Below are positions 24,431 to 34,251 of a stretch of 64,000 bases of DNA, piece by piece (position 1 is the first letter of the stretch; each line of letters starts with the position of its first letter). The notes beneath the pieces were generated by a model, which saw only the letters and a program-made list of their open reading frames with translations, ran no database searches and had not been told where the DNA came from. The translations under genes and the position numbers were made by a program. Origin of the DNA: a bacterium (GTDB lineage Bacteria > Methylomirabilota > Methylomirabilia > Methylomirabilales > 2-02-FULL-66-22); NCBI GenBank assembly GCA_029580855.1, contig JAKPQH010000146.1, positions 102,419 to 166,418 on the forward strand. Reading direction: 5' to 3'.

Positions 24431-24516
24431 ACGCGATGAGGCCAGACCCCGGCGGCGGCACGGAAAAAAGCCCGGAAGGTCCTGCTCCCCGTTGAACCGG
24501 AAGAAGGAGCGCGGGC

Positions 24517-26019
24517 ATGTTTGAACTTCTCCTGAATGGATTTCTGGTCGCCCTCACGCCGTACAATCTGTTCATCGCCCTTGTCGGCTGCCTGGTCGGC
24601 ACGCTGATCGGCGTCCTGCCGGGTCTCGGGCCGACCGCCACCTTGGCCATGCTGATCCCCTTGATCTTCAGCATGCCGCCGGCCAGCGCCATGATCCTGT
24701 TGACCTCCGTGTACTACGGCGCCATGTACGGCGGATCCACCACGTCCATCCTGGTGAACATCCCCGGCGAGTCCGCCTCCGTTATCACCTGTCTGGACGG
24801 GAACAAGATGGCCCTCCAGGGGCGCGCCGGCCCGGCGCTGGCCATCGCCGCAATCGGCTCCTTCATCGCCGGAACCTACGCAGTCCTGGTCCTGACGTTC
24901 TTCGGCAAAACGGTCGCCTCCTACGCGCTGAACTTCGGTCCGGCGGAGTTCTTCTCCCTCATGGTCTTCGGCCTGTCCACGGTGGCCAGCCTGACCGGAA
25001 AGAACGTGATCAAGGCCGTCGTGACCACCTGTTTCGGTCTCATGATCTCGACGGTGGGCATCGACCTCGTGTCGGGTGCACCCCGCTATACGTTCGGCAA
25101 CCCGTTCCTGCAGGACGGGATCGACTTCGTGGTGGTGGCCATCGGGATGTTCGCGTTCTCCGAGGTGATCATCACCGCCAAAGAGGTCCGCAGCGGGAAG
25201 CGCGGCGAGATCATCAAGGCAAAGAGCATCTGGGTGAGCTGGGCGGAGTTCGTCTACAGTCTGCCCTCGATCCTGCGGGGGACGGTGTTTGGCTTCTTCA
25301 TCGGTATGCTGCCCGGCGCCGGGGCAACGCTCTCGACCTTCATCTCCTACAATCTGGAGAAGCGGATCTGCAAGCACCCGGAGCGCCTCGGGACCGGCGA
25401 TATCCGCGGGGTGGCGTGTCCCGAGTCGGCGAACAATGCCGCCAGCGGCGGCTCCTTGATCCCGCTCCTCACGCTGGGGCTGCCCGGCGGGGGCGCGACC
25501 GCCATCATGCTCGGCGCGCTGATGATGCTGGACATCACACCCGGGCCGCTGATGTTCGAGAAACACTCGGCGCTCCTCTGGACCCTCGTCGCCAGCATGT
25601 ACGTGGGTAACACCCTGCTCCTCATCCTCAACTGGCCCCTGGTGAACATCTTCGCCCGGGTCATGACGATCCCCACGCGCTACCTGATGCCCATCGTCCT
25701 GGTGATCTCCACCATCGGCGTCTGGTCGCTCTCGTACAGCGAGGTGGATCTGTTTCTGACGGGCGGCGCCGGTCTGCTCGGATATTACATGCGGATGCAC
25801 AAGTACCCGATCGAACCGCTTGTCCTCGGCCTCATCCTGGGTGGGCGTATGGAGCAGGCCTATCGTCAGGCCCTGATCATCTCCAAGGGGAGCCTGCTGG
25901 TTTTCCTGGAGCGACCGATCTCGCTCGGGCTGCTCATCGCCGCCGTGCTTTTCCTCATGCTGCCGACGATCTTGGCCAAGTCGAAGCAGTTCCAGGCGGC
26001 CCGCGAGGAAGCGGCGTAA
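24517..26019 (+). CDS. tctA: Tripartite tricarboxylate transporter large membrane protein TctA (system 1)
   Basis: This 500-residue multi-helix permease belongs to the TctA family. Diagnostic segments are [62 protein letters not shown] and [32 protein letters not shown] precedes the ATG. With TctB and TctC it forms a secondary transporter for a carboxylate. Confidence 0.93.
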   Translation: MFELLLNGFLVALTPYNLFIALVGCLVGTLIGVLPGLGPTATLAMLIPLIFSMPPASAMILLTSVYYGAMYGGSTTSILVNIPGESASVITCLDGNKMALQGRAGPALAIAAIGSFIAGTYAVLVLTFFGKTVASYALNFGPAEFFSLMVFGLSTVASLTGKNVIKAVVTTCFGLMISTVGIDLVSGAPRYTFGNPFLQDGIDFVVVAIGMFAFSEVIITAKEVRSGKRGEIIKAKSIWVSWAEFVYSLPSILRGTVFGFFIGMLPGAGATLSTFISYNLEKRICKHPERLGTGDIRGVACPESANNAASGGSLIPLLTLGLPGGGATAIMLGALMMLDITPGPLMFEKHSALLWTLVASMYVGNTLLLILNWPLVNIFARVMTIPTRYLMPIVLVISTIGVWSLSYSEVDLFLTGGAGLLGYYMRMHKYPIEPLVLGLILGGRMEQAYRQALIISKGSLLVFLERPISLGLLIAAVLFLMLPTILAKSKQFQAAREEAA

Positions 26020-26203
26020 GCAAACCACGAAGGCCGCGCCGGAGCGAAGCTGGCCGGTCGAAACACCGCCGTCGTAGAAAACCCCGCGCGCGCCGCTCCG
26101 GGACGAACGGCCCGGGGATAGCGTGAATCTCGCGATGGCGGCGCGATGGGCTCCGGATTCGCCCCGGACCTGCCAGGCGGTGTTTCGAAACGTTTTCTGA
26201 GGC
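26020..26203. other. Intergenic region downstream of tctA
   Basis: About 180 bp without a gene. No clear terminator hairpin with a T-run was found. Confidence 0.3.
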
Positions 26204-26232
26204 TTGACAGCGCCGTTGCGTTTCGATAGAGT
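26204..26232 (+). promoter_or_regulatory. Sigma70-like promoter of the radical SAM gene
   Basis: TTGACA (26204-26209) and TAGAGT (26227-26232) are separated by 17 bp. A perfect TATAAT at 26258-26263 could be an alternative -10 but lacks a matching -35. Either leaves an untranslated leader of roughly 270-300 nt before the gene, in which no known riboswitch was recognised. Confidence 0.6.
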
Positions 26233-26537
26233 GCCATACGCTACTAACGACATCCCATATAATCGTCGAGCAGGAAGGCCTCGACCGTTAGCCCACCCGG
26301 GCATTTCAACCCTTCCCTCGGCTCGGCAGGATCGCAAACAACCGGCATGTCTCGCACCCGCGAGACCCAGCGGGGAAGCCCTGTGCTCGTACGCCGGATC
26401 CTGTCTGACCCTCGTCGCGGAAACCGGATCGCGGTGGTGTCCGCGTGCCCGTCGGTAACGGATCGCCGTGCCCCGCGGTCAAGCCGGCTCTGCGACAGCT
26501 CGCGGGCCGGTCGGCGGATATCGGCTGGAGATCGAGA

Positions 26538-28862
26538 ATGCGAAACGACGCCCAGATGACCGGTGAGGATTCGCCGCCCGCCGTGCCCGACCCCGTCCCC
26601 GAGTGCCCCGCGGCCCCCGAATGCCTGCTTCTCCCGGAAGCCCGAAAGTACAAGCGGCTCCGGGTGGTCCTCATCAAGCCGTCCAAGTATGACGATGACG
26701 GGTACGTCATCCGGTTCTGGCGGGGGGTGCTCCCGAGCAACACGCTGAATGTCCTGCATGGCCTGACCGTTGAGGTGGCCCGACGGCGGCTTTTCGGGGA
26801 TATCGAAATCCATGTCGACACTTTTGACGAGACCGTGCAGAAGGTCCCCGTCAAGAAGATCGCCGACTGGGCCCGCCAGCCGGCCACCAAGCTGGTGGTG
26901 GGCCTGGTCGGCGTCCAGACCAACCAGTTCCCGCGGGCGCTGGACCTGGGGAAGCAGCTGCGGGCGCACGGGATCGACGTCCTGATGGGGGGCTTCCACA
27001 CCAGCGGGACGATCAACATGCTGTCCGAGGAGGAGCCGGACATCCAGACGCTGTACCGCGAATCCATCGTCGTCGTGTCGGGCGAGGTGGAGGGATCCTG
27101 GGGGCGCATCCTGGCCGACGCGCTCAACGGTCGCCTGCAGCGTCTCTATTCTTTCGCTCAGGACCTCAAGAGCCTGGTGGACATCGAGCGGGCCCCGCTC
27201 CCGGTCACGAATTCCGCGACGATGCGGCACTTCGCGCGGTCGTCCTTCGGAACCGTCGAGACCTCCCGCGGATGTCCCTTTGCCTGCGGCTTCTGCACGA
27301 TCATCAACGTCCAGGGGCGGACGATGCGCGAGCGGTCTCCGGAGGCGATCGTGACGCTGGTCCGGGACAACTACCGCCGGCACGGGATCGACTTCTACTT
27401 CTTCACCGATGACAACTTCGCCCGGAAGAAGTACTGGCGGGAAACCTTCGAGGGCCTCATCCGCCTTCGGAGGGAGGAGGGTATCAACGTCACGTTCATG
27501 ATGCAGGTGGACCTGGCGCGCAAGCCCGTGGACTTCATCCGCCTGGCCGCGGAGGCGGGTTGCACCCAGGTGTTCATGGGATTGGAGAGCGTAAACCCGG
27601 ACAACCTCAAGACGGAGAGCAAGCGGCAGAACAAGGTTCAGGAATACCGAGATGTGCTCCGCGAGTGGCACGCGGCCGGCATCGTCGTCCACGCCGCGTA
27701 CATCATCGGCCTCCCCTTCGACACCCAGACGCAGGTCGGCCAGGACATCCAGTACCTCATGGACGAGATCCAGCCCGATCAGGCCTCCTTCTTCATGCTG
27801 ACGCCGCTCCCGGGCTCCCACGATCACCGGGAGATGCAGAAGCGGGGCGAGTGGATAGACCCGGACTTCAACAAGCGGGACTCGTTCCACGCCACCATCC
27901 GCCATCCGCGCATGACGGCGGAAGAGTGGACGCAAGCCTACCGTTCCGCGTGGCAGGCCTTCTACCGCAAAGAGAACCTGATCCGGATCCTGTCGCGGTG
28001 GAGCCACAATCCCACGATCTACTGGAACCTCCTCTTCGTCTACCTGTGGTACAAGAACGCGGCCCTGATCGAGCACCAGCACCCCATGATCGCCGGATTC
28101 TTCCGGTTGAAGGACCGCCGCTGCCGTCGGCCCGGTTTTGCCGTGGACTCCTGGCCGGTGCACCTGTGGAAGCGCACGCGGGACGTGCTCCGCCTGTTCC
28201 GGTCGTGGGTGGGCCTCCTCAAGGAAATGGAGGAGATCTGGCTGGCGACCCGGCCGCGCAGCGACCGGGAGCGACAGGTGATCGGAGAGATCGAGCGGAT
28301 CCAGGGGGAGATCTGGCGGGCGCTGAAGATCCCCGAGTGGCAGCGGGCCTACGCCGAGGCCAAGGTGGCGCTCCCCGCCAGGGCTCGGGCGCTGTTGGAC
28401 CCGTTCGAGGATCTGGCCGCGACCATCGTGCGCACCCCCAAGGAGTTGGACGCGTTTCTGGAACGATGGGGACGCCTGCCGATGCGCGCGCACGATCTCT
28501 TCCGGCGCCTGGCGGAAGAGCGGGGAGCGGTCGAGCGCCGGCTGCACTGCCTTACGGGGCTCGGCGCGGACGCCACGCCGCATCCGAAAATCCAGGAGTG
28601 GCGCGCGGCCTACGCCCGTTTCCGCGACCGTCTGCCGTCGCGTCTCGCGCTGATGTGCGGGCGGTTCGATGCGTTGAGCGCCCGGGTGGTGTACTCGCGT
28701 CAAGAGCTCCGGCGGGTCTGGACCCGGGCGGGAGAGCATCTCCGGAAGGGGCGCCTGTGGAACATACGGCCGGTCCGGCTGGCCGTGGCCGGCGTCAAGG
28801 AGATCGTCCTGGCGGCGGCGTTCACCCGGCAGGTGCTGGCCTCGTTCTCGCCCGAGCGCTGA
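26538..28862 (+). CDS. Radical SAM protein with an N-terminal B12-binding-like domain
   Basis: This 774-residue enzyme has an iron-sulfur site CPFACGFC with cysteines at 246, 250 and 253, as in radical SAM proteins. It is preceded by a cobalamin-binding-like Rossmann region (TKLVVGLVGVQTNQFPRALDLG, then HGIDVLMGGFHTSG) but without an obvious DxHxxG motif. The SAM-domain strands continue through FYFFTDDNFARKKYW, MGLESVNPDNL and HAAYIIGLPFDTQTQVG, resembling the BchE/HpnP-type group. The last roughly 250 residues are a long, charged helical extension of unknown function. The start at 26538 has GGAG five bases upstream; 26556 is an alternative. It has its own promoter and terminator and no obvious partner. 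Confidence 0.82.
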   Translation: MRNDAQMTGEDSPPAVPDPVPECPAAPECLLLPEARKYKRLRVVLIKPSKYDDDGYVIRFWRGVLPSNTLNVLHGLTVEVARRRLFGDIEIHVDTFDETVQKVPVKKIADWARQPATKLVVGLVGVQTNQFPRALDLGKQLRAHGIDVLMGGFHTSGTINMLSEEEPDIQTLYRESIVVVSGEVEGSWGRILADALNGRLQRLYSFAQDLKSLVDIERAPLPVTNSATMRHFARSSFGTVETSRGCPFACGFCTIINVQGRTMRERSPEAIVTLVRDNYRRHGIDFYFFTDDNFARKKYWRETFEGLIRLRREEGINVTFMMQVDLARKPVDFIRLAAEAGCTQVFMGLESVNPDNLKTESKRQNKVQEYRDVLREWHAAGIVVHAAYIIGLPFDTQTQVGQDIQYLMDEIQPDQASFFMLTPLPGSHDHREMQKRGEWIDPDFNKRDSFHATIRHPRMTAEEWTQAYRSAWQAFYRKENLIRILSRWSHNPTIYWNLLFVYLWYKNAALIEHQHPMIAGFFRLKDRRCRRPGFAVDSWPVHLWKRTRDVLRLFRSWVGLLKEMEEIWLATRPRSDRERQVIGEIERIQGEIWRALKIPEWQRAYAEAKVALPARARALLDPFEDLAATIVRTPKELDAFLERWGRLPMRAHDLFRRLAEERGAVERRLHCLTGLGADATPHPKIQEWRAAYARFRDRLPSRLALMCGRFDALSARVVYSRQELRRVWTRAGEHLRKGRLWNIRPVRLAVAGVKEIVLAAAFTRQVLASFSPER

Positions 28863-28864
28863 CC

Positions 28865-28923
28865 CCCGCCTCGCGCCGCCGCGATTCCACGGCGCGAGGC
28901 GGGACGACGCCCCCCCTTTTTTT
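28865..28923 (+). terminator. Terminator of the radical SAM gene
   Basis: A perfect 14-bp stem, CCCGCCTCGCGCCG (28865-28878) and CGGCGCGAGGCGGG (28890-28903), begins 3 bp after the stop codon. A run of seven T (28917-28923) follows 13 nt after the stem. The gap is longer than ideal, but the position and stem strength support termination. Confidence 0.7.
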
Positions 28924-29066
28924 CGTGTCGTACCGCGACGCAGGGGTATACGAAGCGGCCGTTTTTTTCGGGCCACCGCTCAACCAAATCCCGACACGCG
29001 ACGGTGCGCCGATCCAACGCCCGGAACGGATGGGCACCGGGGGGATGGGTCTTTTCCGGAAACCGA

Positions 29067-30275
29067 TCACGCCGGGGGTGCCGAGGGCTTGGCGGGAATG
29101 AGGATGATGCTGCCGGCTGCGGGCTCGCCGGCCTGACCGAGTCTGTTCGCCTCGCGCAGCAGCTGGACGCTGACCTTGTACCGGCGGGCGATCGCGGCGA
29201 GCGTCTCGCCGTTTTGGACCTTGTGCGAGACCCAGATGAAGCGCCGCGGGATGCGAAGCGCATAGCGGGACTGCTCGGGCGGCGTTGTCGGTCCGACAAG
29301 TTCGGGGTTCAGTTCGCGAAGGTGCTTTACGGTGATACCGGCGGCCTCGGCGATCTGCCGAATCTCGGTGGGCTGCGAGACGTGCAAGATCTCCGTATCG
29401 TGCGGCGCCTCGGGCGGCGGCGAAAATCCGTAGCGCCGCGGATCGCGTGCGATGATGGTCATGGCCATGAACTTCGGAACAAACCATCGGGTTTCTTTGG
29501 GCAGGCGGAGCCGCCAGAAGTCCCGCGTGCGCTGCCGCGTGATGGCTCGCTGGACGGCGTGCGCGCCGGCGTTGTACGCGGCCAGTGTGAGCGGCCACGT
29601 GTGAAAACGGTTGTATAGGGACTTCAAGTGCTCGGCGGCGGCTCGCGTGGACTTTTCCGGATCACGGCGCTCGTCGAGCGAGGTGCTGGTCCGCATGCCG
29701 TAGGTCCGCGCGGTGGATGGGACGAACTGCCAGATGCCCGCAGCCTGAGCGTGCGACGTGGCGCGAGGATTGACATCGCTTTCGATGAAGGCGAGATTTA
29801 CGAGCTCCGCCGGCAGATCATATTCCCGGAAGATGGACCGCATCATGCCCGCATAACGCCGCGCCCGCCAGAAGGCCCGGGTGATGTCGTCCGACCGGTG
29901 CGTCTGAAGGTGCTTGAGCGCCGCTTTGACCCGGCCGTTGAGAACGATCGGGAACTCGGACATGCCGCTTGCGGTCAGGGTCGGCGGCGCAGGCGTTGGC
30001 TTCTGGGCGAACTCGTCCGCGGGGTGAATCGCCGCGGGATCCACCACGGACGACCCTCCACAAGAGGTGGAGGGCGGGTCGGCGGAGTCCGTTGCCGGCC
30101 CCGGATCTGGGGTTGACCGCTTCGTGGGTGGAGCGGCGGCGGTCGCCTCGACGGTGTTCTGCGCGGCGTCCTGAAGCGTTGCGACGTGCGAGCAGCCCAA
30201 TCCAAGCGCGACCGCGACGAATACACAGGCCGCGAATTGGGGTTTTTGGGTGTGGGGCGAGATGGCGTTGTCCAT
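29067..30275 (-). CDS. MltD-like lytic transglycosylase with LysM domain, probable lipoprotein
   Basis: This peptidoglycan-cleaving enzyme has 402 residues from MDNAISPHTQ. A signal peptide ends in a lipobox (VAVALGLGC), so it is probably anchored to a membrane. The SLT catalytic domain reads LPAELVNLAFIESDVNPRATSHAQAAGIWQFVPSTARTYGM, with the catalytic glutamate in FIESD, and later TLAAYNAGAHAVQRAI. A C-terminal LysM motif (HKVQNGETLAAIARRYKVSVQLLREANRL) binds glycan. It likely acts in cell-wall turnover. It stands alone on the minus strand. Confidence 0.88.
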   Translation of the reverse strand: MDNAISPHTQKPQFAACVFVAVALGLGCSHVATLQDAAQNTVEATAAAPPTKRSTPDPGPATDSADPPSTSCGGSSVVDPAAIHPADEFAQKPTPAPPTLTASGMSEFPIVLNGRVKAALKHLQTHRSDDITRAFWRARRYAGMMRSIFREYDLPAELVNLAFIESDVNPRATSHAQAAGIWQFVPSTARTYGMRTSTSLDERRDPEKSTRAAAEHLKSLYNRFHTWPLTLAAYNAGAHAVQRAITRQRTRDFWRLRLPKETRWFVPKFMAMTIIARDPRRYGFSPPPEAPHDTEILHVSQPTEIRQIAEAAGITVKHLRELNPELVGPTTPPEQSRYALRIPRRFIWVSHKVQNGETLAAIARRYKVSVQLLREANRLGQAGEPAAGSIILIPAKPSAPPA

Positions 30276-30722
30276 ATGCGGACCTGACGCGAAGTGCGAC
30301 CTTGGCAGTCGTCTTTGAGAGGAGTGATTTGCCAGAACCGTGCCCCGCAACCAGCCAGCGGCATGCGCGCCGACCCATTACGGGCCAACTGTTTATTTTC
30401 ACGTGGTCGGACCCGTGTGATCGGGAGGCGGGGTGAATAACAACACAAAAAGCGCGGAATTATCCGCGGCCCTTCGGCCCGCAGAACCGGCAGAACGGTT
30501 GGGCCGTTCCGTCAGATGCACACCGGTTGGAGTGGGACGGATCCAGGCCGGAGGGATCTTGCCGCAGGAAAGCCCAAATACGCGTAGGTGACGCCTCGAA
30601 GCCCGTTCGTCGGGGTCCCCGTCGCGCTCGGCGGCGCGATGGCAACCATGCTCAGGAGCGTATCGGGGTCGCGCCCCCGCACCCGGCTCACGCTTCCATT
30701 CCCTGCACGGGCGCGCCGTGGG
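30276..30722. other. Intergenic region between the transglycosylase and MFS genes
   Basis: About 450 bp hold no recognisable gene or RNA. Short frames here show no protein-like composition. It should contain the promoter of the minus-strand transglycosylase gene. Confidence 0.35.
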
Positions 30723-31928
30723 TTATCGGACCGGACGCGGGTTGCGCAGATAGCGGATACTCAAAACGATGGCGACGAGAAGCACCAACCCGATCGCCGC
30801 CGCTGCCATGGCGAACCCGCACGCGCCGATCAGCCACCCGACCGCGGCGGGCGCAACGATGAATCCGAAATCAGTGACCAGCCGGTACAGACCGGCGCCC
30901 TTCCCACGGAAGCCTCCGACCGATTGCTCCGCGAGCAAGGCCGGCGCCGCCATCCACACGCTCATTCCCCCGACCAGGAGAACAAAGGCCATACCGTAGC
31001 CCCCGGCGCCTTGCGTCAACGGTGCGGCCAGTGTGCCCGCGAGCATCGCCAGGAAGCCCGGGAGCACGACCCTGGCCTTGCCCCATACGTCGGCCGCCCA
31101 TCCCACCGGGAAGAGCAGACAGACTTCCACCCAGAAGGCGACGGCCATGGACCGGCCGATGACCTCCGGCGTGAGATGCAGGGCCTCGCCGCCGTAAAGT
31201 GGAAGCAGGGTGGAGATCCCTCCGCCCCAGGCGAAAGCCTGGGCAAAGATCAACATGTAGACGGTCACGGTCGGCCCCAGGGAGATGGTGCGGGCTTCCC
31301 GCGAGTCGCGGGTTGCGTGCTCGCCGCTGTCCACCATGAGATCGCGGACCCCCGGGAGCACTCCGCGCGCCCCCACGACCCACGCGGCGACCATCACGAC
31401 GCCGGCTGCCACAAAGCTCTGACGCCAGCCGAGACTGCCGGCGATGACCCCTCCCGCTTGCGAGCTGATCGCCATGCCCGCGATGACCGCCAGCTCGTAG
31501 AGATTCGCCCGCCGGTTGCGGTGGACGGCCGCCCCCCGCCGCATCAGGTACAGGATCGCGAGGACCATCGCCATGCCGGACCCGGCTCCGAGCAGCGCCC
31601 GCGCCGCGAACATCGTCCAGAAGGAGTTCGCCAGCGCAGACAGGGCGGTCCCGAGGAGCAGGAGCCCGGCGGCTGAATGGAGGACGATCCGGGGTCCCAG
31701 CCGCTCCAGCAGGTATCCGACGGGGAGATCAACGAGAAACCGGAAGAGGCCAAAGGCCGTCCCCAGCAGCCCGGTGCCGGCAAAGCTCAGCCGCAGATCC
31801 TCCATGATCTGGGGAAGAAGCGGAGGAAAGACGCCGAGGGCGACGTTGAAAAGAAAAAAGAGCAGCAGAAACCACGCGAACGTCGGATCCCATTCAAACC
31901 GCGGCGGCTCCTCCTGGGGTTCACGCAC
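30723..31928 (-). CDS. Major facilitator superfamily transporter
   Basis: This 401-residue membrane protein has about 12 predicted helices in two halves. Typical MFS features include GLFRFLVDLPVGYLLERLGPR between helices 2 and 3 and the second-half equivalent FPVGWAADVWGKARVVLPG. The N-terminus MREPQEEPPRFEWDP is cytoplasmic and polar. No substrate-specific signature was recognised. It is followed upstream by a GreA/B-like gene 39 bp away on the same strand. Confidence 0.83.
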   Translation of the reverse strand: MREPQEEPPRFEWDPTFAWFLLLFFLFNVALGVFPPLLPQIMEDLRLSFAGTGLLGTAFGLFRFLVDLPVGYLLERLGPRIVLHSAAGLLLLGTALSALANSFWTMFAARALLGAGSGMAMVLAILYLMRRGAAVHRNRRANLYELAVIAGMAISSQAGGVIAGSLGWRQSFVAAGVVMVAAWVVGARGVLPGVRDLMVDSGEHATRDSREARTISLGPTVTVYMLIFAQAFAWGGGISTLLPLYGGEALHLTPEVIGRSMAVAFWVEVCLLFPVGWAADVWGKARVVLPGFLAMLAGTLAAPLTQGAGGYGMAFVLLVGGMSVWMAAPALLAEQSVGGFRGKGAGLYRLVTDFGFIVAPAAVGWLIGACGFAMAAAAIGLVLLVAIVLSIRYLRNPRPVR

Positions 31929-31967
31929 CGCCGCGGCCCTCGCCGGCCCACGCCTGTGGGGACCGTG

Positions 31968-32471
31968 TCATCGCAACACCCGCACCGTCGCGCCCCGGGG
32001 CCGAGTCCCCGGCAACGTCACGTCGTCGTCGAGCGACTTGCCCAGAAGGGCTCTGGCGATCGGTGTCGCCGGCGTGACTACCCGCACCGCGAGTCCGCCG
32101 CCCTCGGCCGGGATCTCCATCCCCCCGCACACCGGCAGAATGAAATAGAGCGCCTCGACTTCTCCATCCGGGGCGCCCAGGCCCACCAAGCACCCCAGCG
32201 CCGTACGCTGCGGCCGTTCCGGAAGCCGCACCGCCCGGAGCGTGCGGAGCTCGTGCTCCCGCTCCTGGATGTTGAGGGCCAAGGCGTTCGCGAGATAGGC
32301 CGACTCCTGGCCGAACACCTCGCGCTTGCTCTTCATCACGTGCGGCGTGCTCAGCACCGCATCCCGCGCCGCCCCGTACCCGGCCTTGAGCTCCGCGAGC
32401 TTCGCCTCTACTTGCGCAATCACCTGCGCCAGAAGCGCTGTCTTGTCGCGGCTTGACCCGATCGCCGTCAT
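31968..32471 (-). CDS. GreA/GreB-like transcription elongation factor family protein
   Basis: This 167-residue protein has a helical N-terminal half (KTALLAQVIAQVEAKLAELKAGY, then KSKREVFGQESAYLANALALNIQEREHEL) and a C-terminal FKBP-like Gre domain (VRVVTPATPIARALLGKSLDDDVTLPGTRPRGATVRVLR). This is the short GreAB-type layout rather than canonical GreA. Such proteins bind the RNA polymerase secondary channel. Its cleavage-stimulating activity is uncertain because the coiled-coil tip differs from GreA. Confidence 0.72.
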   Translation of the reverse strand: MTAIGSSRDKTALLAQVIAQVEAKLAELKAGYGAARDAVLSTPHVMKSKREVFGQESAYLANALALNIQEREHELRTLRAVRLPERPQRTALGCLVGLGAPDGEVEALYFILPVCGGMEIPAEGGGLAVRVVTPATPIARALLGKSLDDDVTLPGTRPRGATVRVLR

Positions 32472-33143
32472 CCGCCTCTCCCGCAGACGGTGGGTCTCAT
32501 TTGTGGCTCAAGACGACCCCGCCGGTGGCGGACTATATCGTGTCCCTGCTGCAACCTCAAGGACGACCTTCCCGTGCGGGTACTCGAATTCGCGCGTCGG
32601 CTCCCTTTTCTGACAGACATTGCGCCTGAGATCGCAAGCCGAACCGGATCAACGCGCCTGATCACCGAAGCGGACTCGGGCGGAAAGCTGAGGCGCGCCG
32701 CCTCTGGTTGCGGGTCCCCTTCCGCACCACCGCAGACATCCCCCGATTTCTGGAGTCGCGGGGTGCTGGCCTCGCGTCCGCCGCCGATTCCCTCGCCCCG
32801 GTCCGCCCCCGCCCCATCTTCGGCGATCGTGCCTGCAACGGGATACGTCAATCCATCGCCAAAGGATGTCTCGCCCCGGAATAGCGAATTGTCGTCTCTG
32901 TTAGGGCAACGAACCCGCGGATGACCCGCGTCCCGGTCGTGCAGCCAGTGCGGCCTCTCACCCGGGAAGGCTCCGGCGCATCACACCGCATAAAGGCGGC
33001 GTTTGATATGTCTTGCGTACATTGCCCACCCGCTGTATGTACTTTTCGCACGCGACGAGAAGATTGGTGCATAATTATCTCGACATATCGCGTGACGCGA
33101 ACAGCCGCATCGCATCCCGGAAGCGGAGCGAGGAGTCCTCACG
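32472..33143. other. Divergent intergenic region
   Basis: This 670-bp gap lies between the minus-strand GreA/B-like gene and the plus-strand URO-D operon. The right part (33000-33100) is AT-richer than its surroundings and contains GCATAATTATC, a plausible -10 region for the operon, but no good -35 partner. No gene is seen. Confidence 0.4.
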
Positions 33144-34151
33144 ATGGGCGAGATGACGAAGCGGGAACGCATCCAGGCGGTTCTGGCCGGCAGAGCGGTC
33201 GATCGGCCGCCTATAGCGTTCTGGCGGCATTGGCCGATCGACGATCAAGACCCCGAGTCGCTGGCGCGGGTAACGCTGGATTACCAGCGGCGTTTCGATT
33301 GGGATCTCCTCAAGGTCACCCCGTCTCATACGTACTGTGTCGACGATTACGGCGCCAGGCATGCGTACCGCGGACGACTCGTCGGCGATCGCGATCACAC
33401 GGAACGCGTGGTCAAGCGGATCGAAGACTGGGATACCATCCGCCCCCTGGATATCCGCGCCGGAGCCCTGGGGCGCCAGCTCAAATGCCTGCGCCTGGTC
33501 ATCGAGAACCGCGAGCCGGACACGCCGGTCATCCAGACTCTTTTCGATCCGATCACCATGGCGCGCTTTCTTGCCGACGACGCCTACATAATTCACTTCC
33601 GGCGGGATCCCGACCGGGTGGGGCGCGCACTCCGGGCGTTGACCGAGACCTGTTCCGCCCTGGCGCGCGCCGCCATCGCCGAAGGGGCCGACGGCATCTT
33701 TCTGTCCACCATGGGGGCCAGCTACGAGGTGATGGCTCCGGAAGAGTACCGCCGCTTCGGGCGGCCGGGCGACCTGGCGGTCTTGGAGGCGGCTCGAGGC
33801 GGTTGGCTGAACATCCTGCACCTCCACGGCCAGCACCCCATGGTCTCCGAGGTGGCGGACTACCCGGTCCACGCGTTGAGCTGGCACGATCGCACGGCGG
33901 GACCCAGCCTGTCCGAGACGTCTCAGATCTTCCCGGGCACCCTCGTGGCCGGGGTGGAACAGTTCAACGTCCTGCATTTCGAGAAACCCGACGCCGTGGA
34001 GGCGCAGGTCAAGGATGCGATCGCACAGACCGGTGGGCGCCGGCTGATCGTCGCCGCCGGTTGCACGTATCCGCTGACCGCCCCAGAGTGTAACCTTGTG
34101 GCCGCGAGGAGAGCTGTCGAGAACGCAGCGCGAGAGACCGTTGCGCCATAG
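33144..34151 (+). CDS. Uroporphyrinogen decarboxylase (URO-D) family protein
   Basis: This 335-residue member of the URO-D superfamily starts with TKRERIQAVLAGRAVDRPPIAFWRHWP, the conserved N-terminal motif. It continues with a TIM-barrel pattern including TLFDPITMARFLADD, EGADGIFLSTMGA, LHLHGQHPMVSEVADYPVHALSWHDR and AGVEQFNVL. This superfamily includes true HemE and corrinoid methyltransferases such as MtaA/CmuA. No other heme genes are nearby, and it leads a tctCBA-ldh2 run, so a methyl-transfer or catabolic role is more likely than heme synthesis. GAGGAG lies upstream of the ATG. Confidence 0.78.
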   Translation: MGEMTKRERIQAVLAGRAVDRPPIAFWRHWPIDDQDPESLARVTLDYQRRFDWDLLKVTPSHTYCVDDYGARHAYRGRLVGDRDHTERVVKRIEDWDTIRPLDIRAGALGRQLKCLRLVIENREPDTPVIQTLFDPITMARFLADDAYIIHFRRDPDRVGRALRALTETCSALARAAIAEGADGIFLSTMGASYEVMAPEEYRRFGRPGDLAVLEAARGGWLNILHLHGQHPMVSEVADYPVHALSWHDRTAGPSLSETSQIFPGTLVAGVEQFNVLHFEKPDAVEAQVKDAIAQTGGRRLIVAAGCTYPLTAPECNLVAARRAVENAARETVAP

Positions 34152-34251
34152 GACGGGCGGGCGGTCGCATCGGTGGCGGGGCGACGCGCGCTCTGCCCGC
34201 GGCCACTGCCGTGCGCTGCAAGGGCACATCGCACCTCGGAGGGAGAATGCC

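Noticed and set aside
26233..26537. Cobalamin riboswitch before the radical SAM gene
   Set aside because: No B12-box-like sequence or characteristic fold could be found by eye in the leader.
26244..28976. Open frame of 910 codons antisense to the radical SAM gene
   Set aside because: It mirrors the real gene in a high-GC region, shows no family motifs and is rich in arginine, proline and histidine. The plus-strand gene has a promoter, terminator and clear CxxxCxxC motif.
30460..30722. Small RNA or tRNA between the transglycosylase and MFS genes
   Set aside because: No cloverleaf, conserved tRNA loop or terminator-bounded hairpin could be identified.
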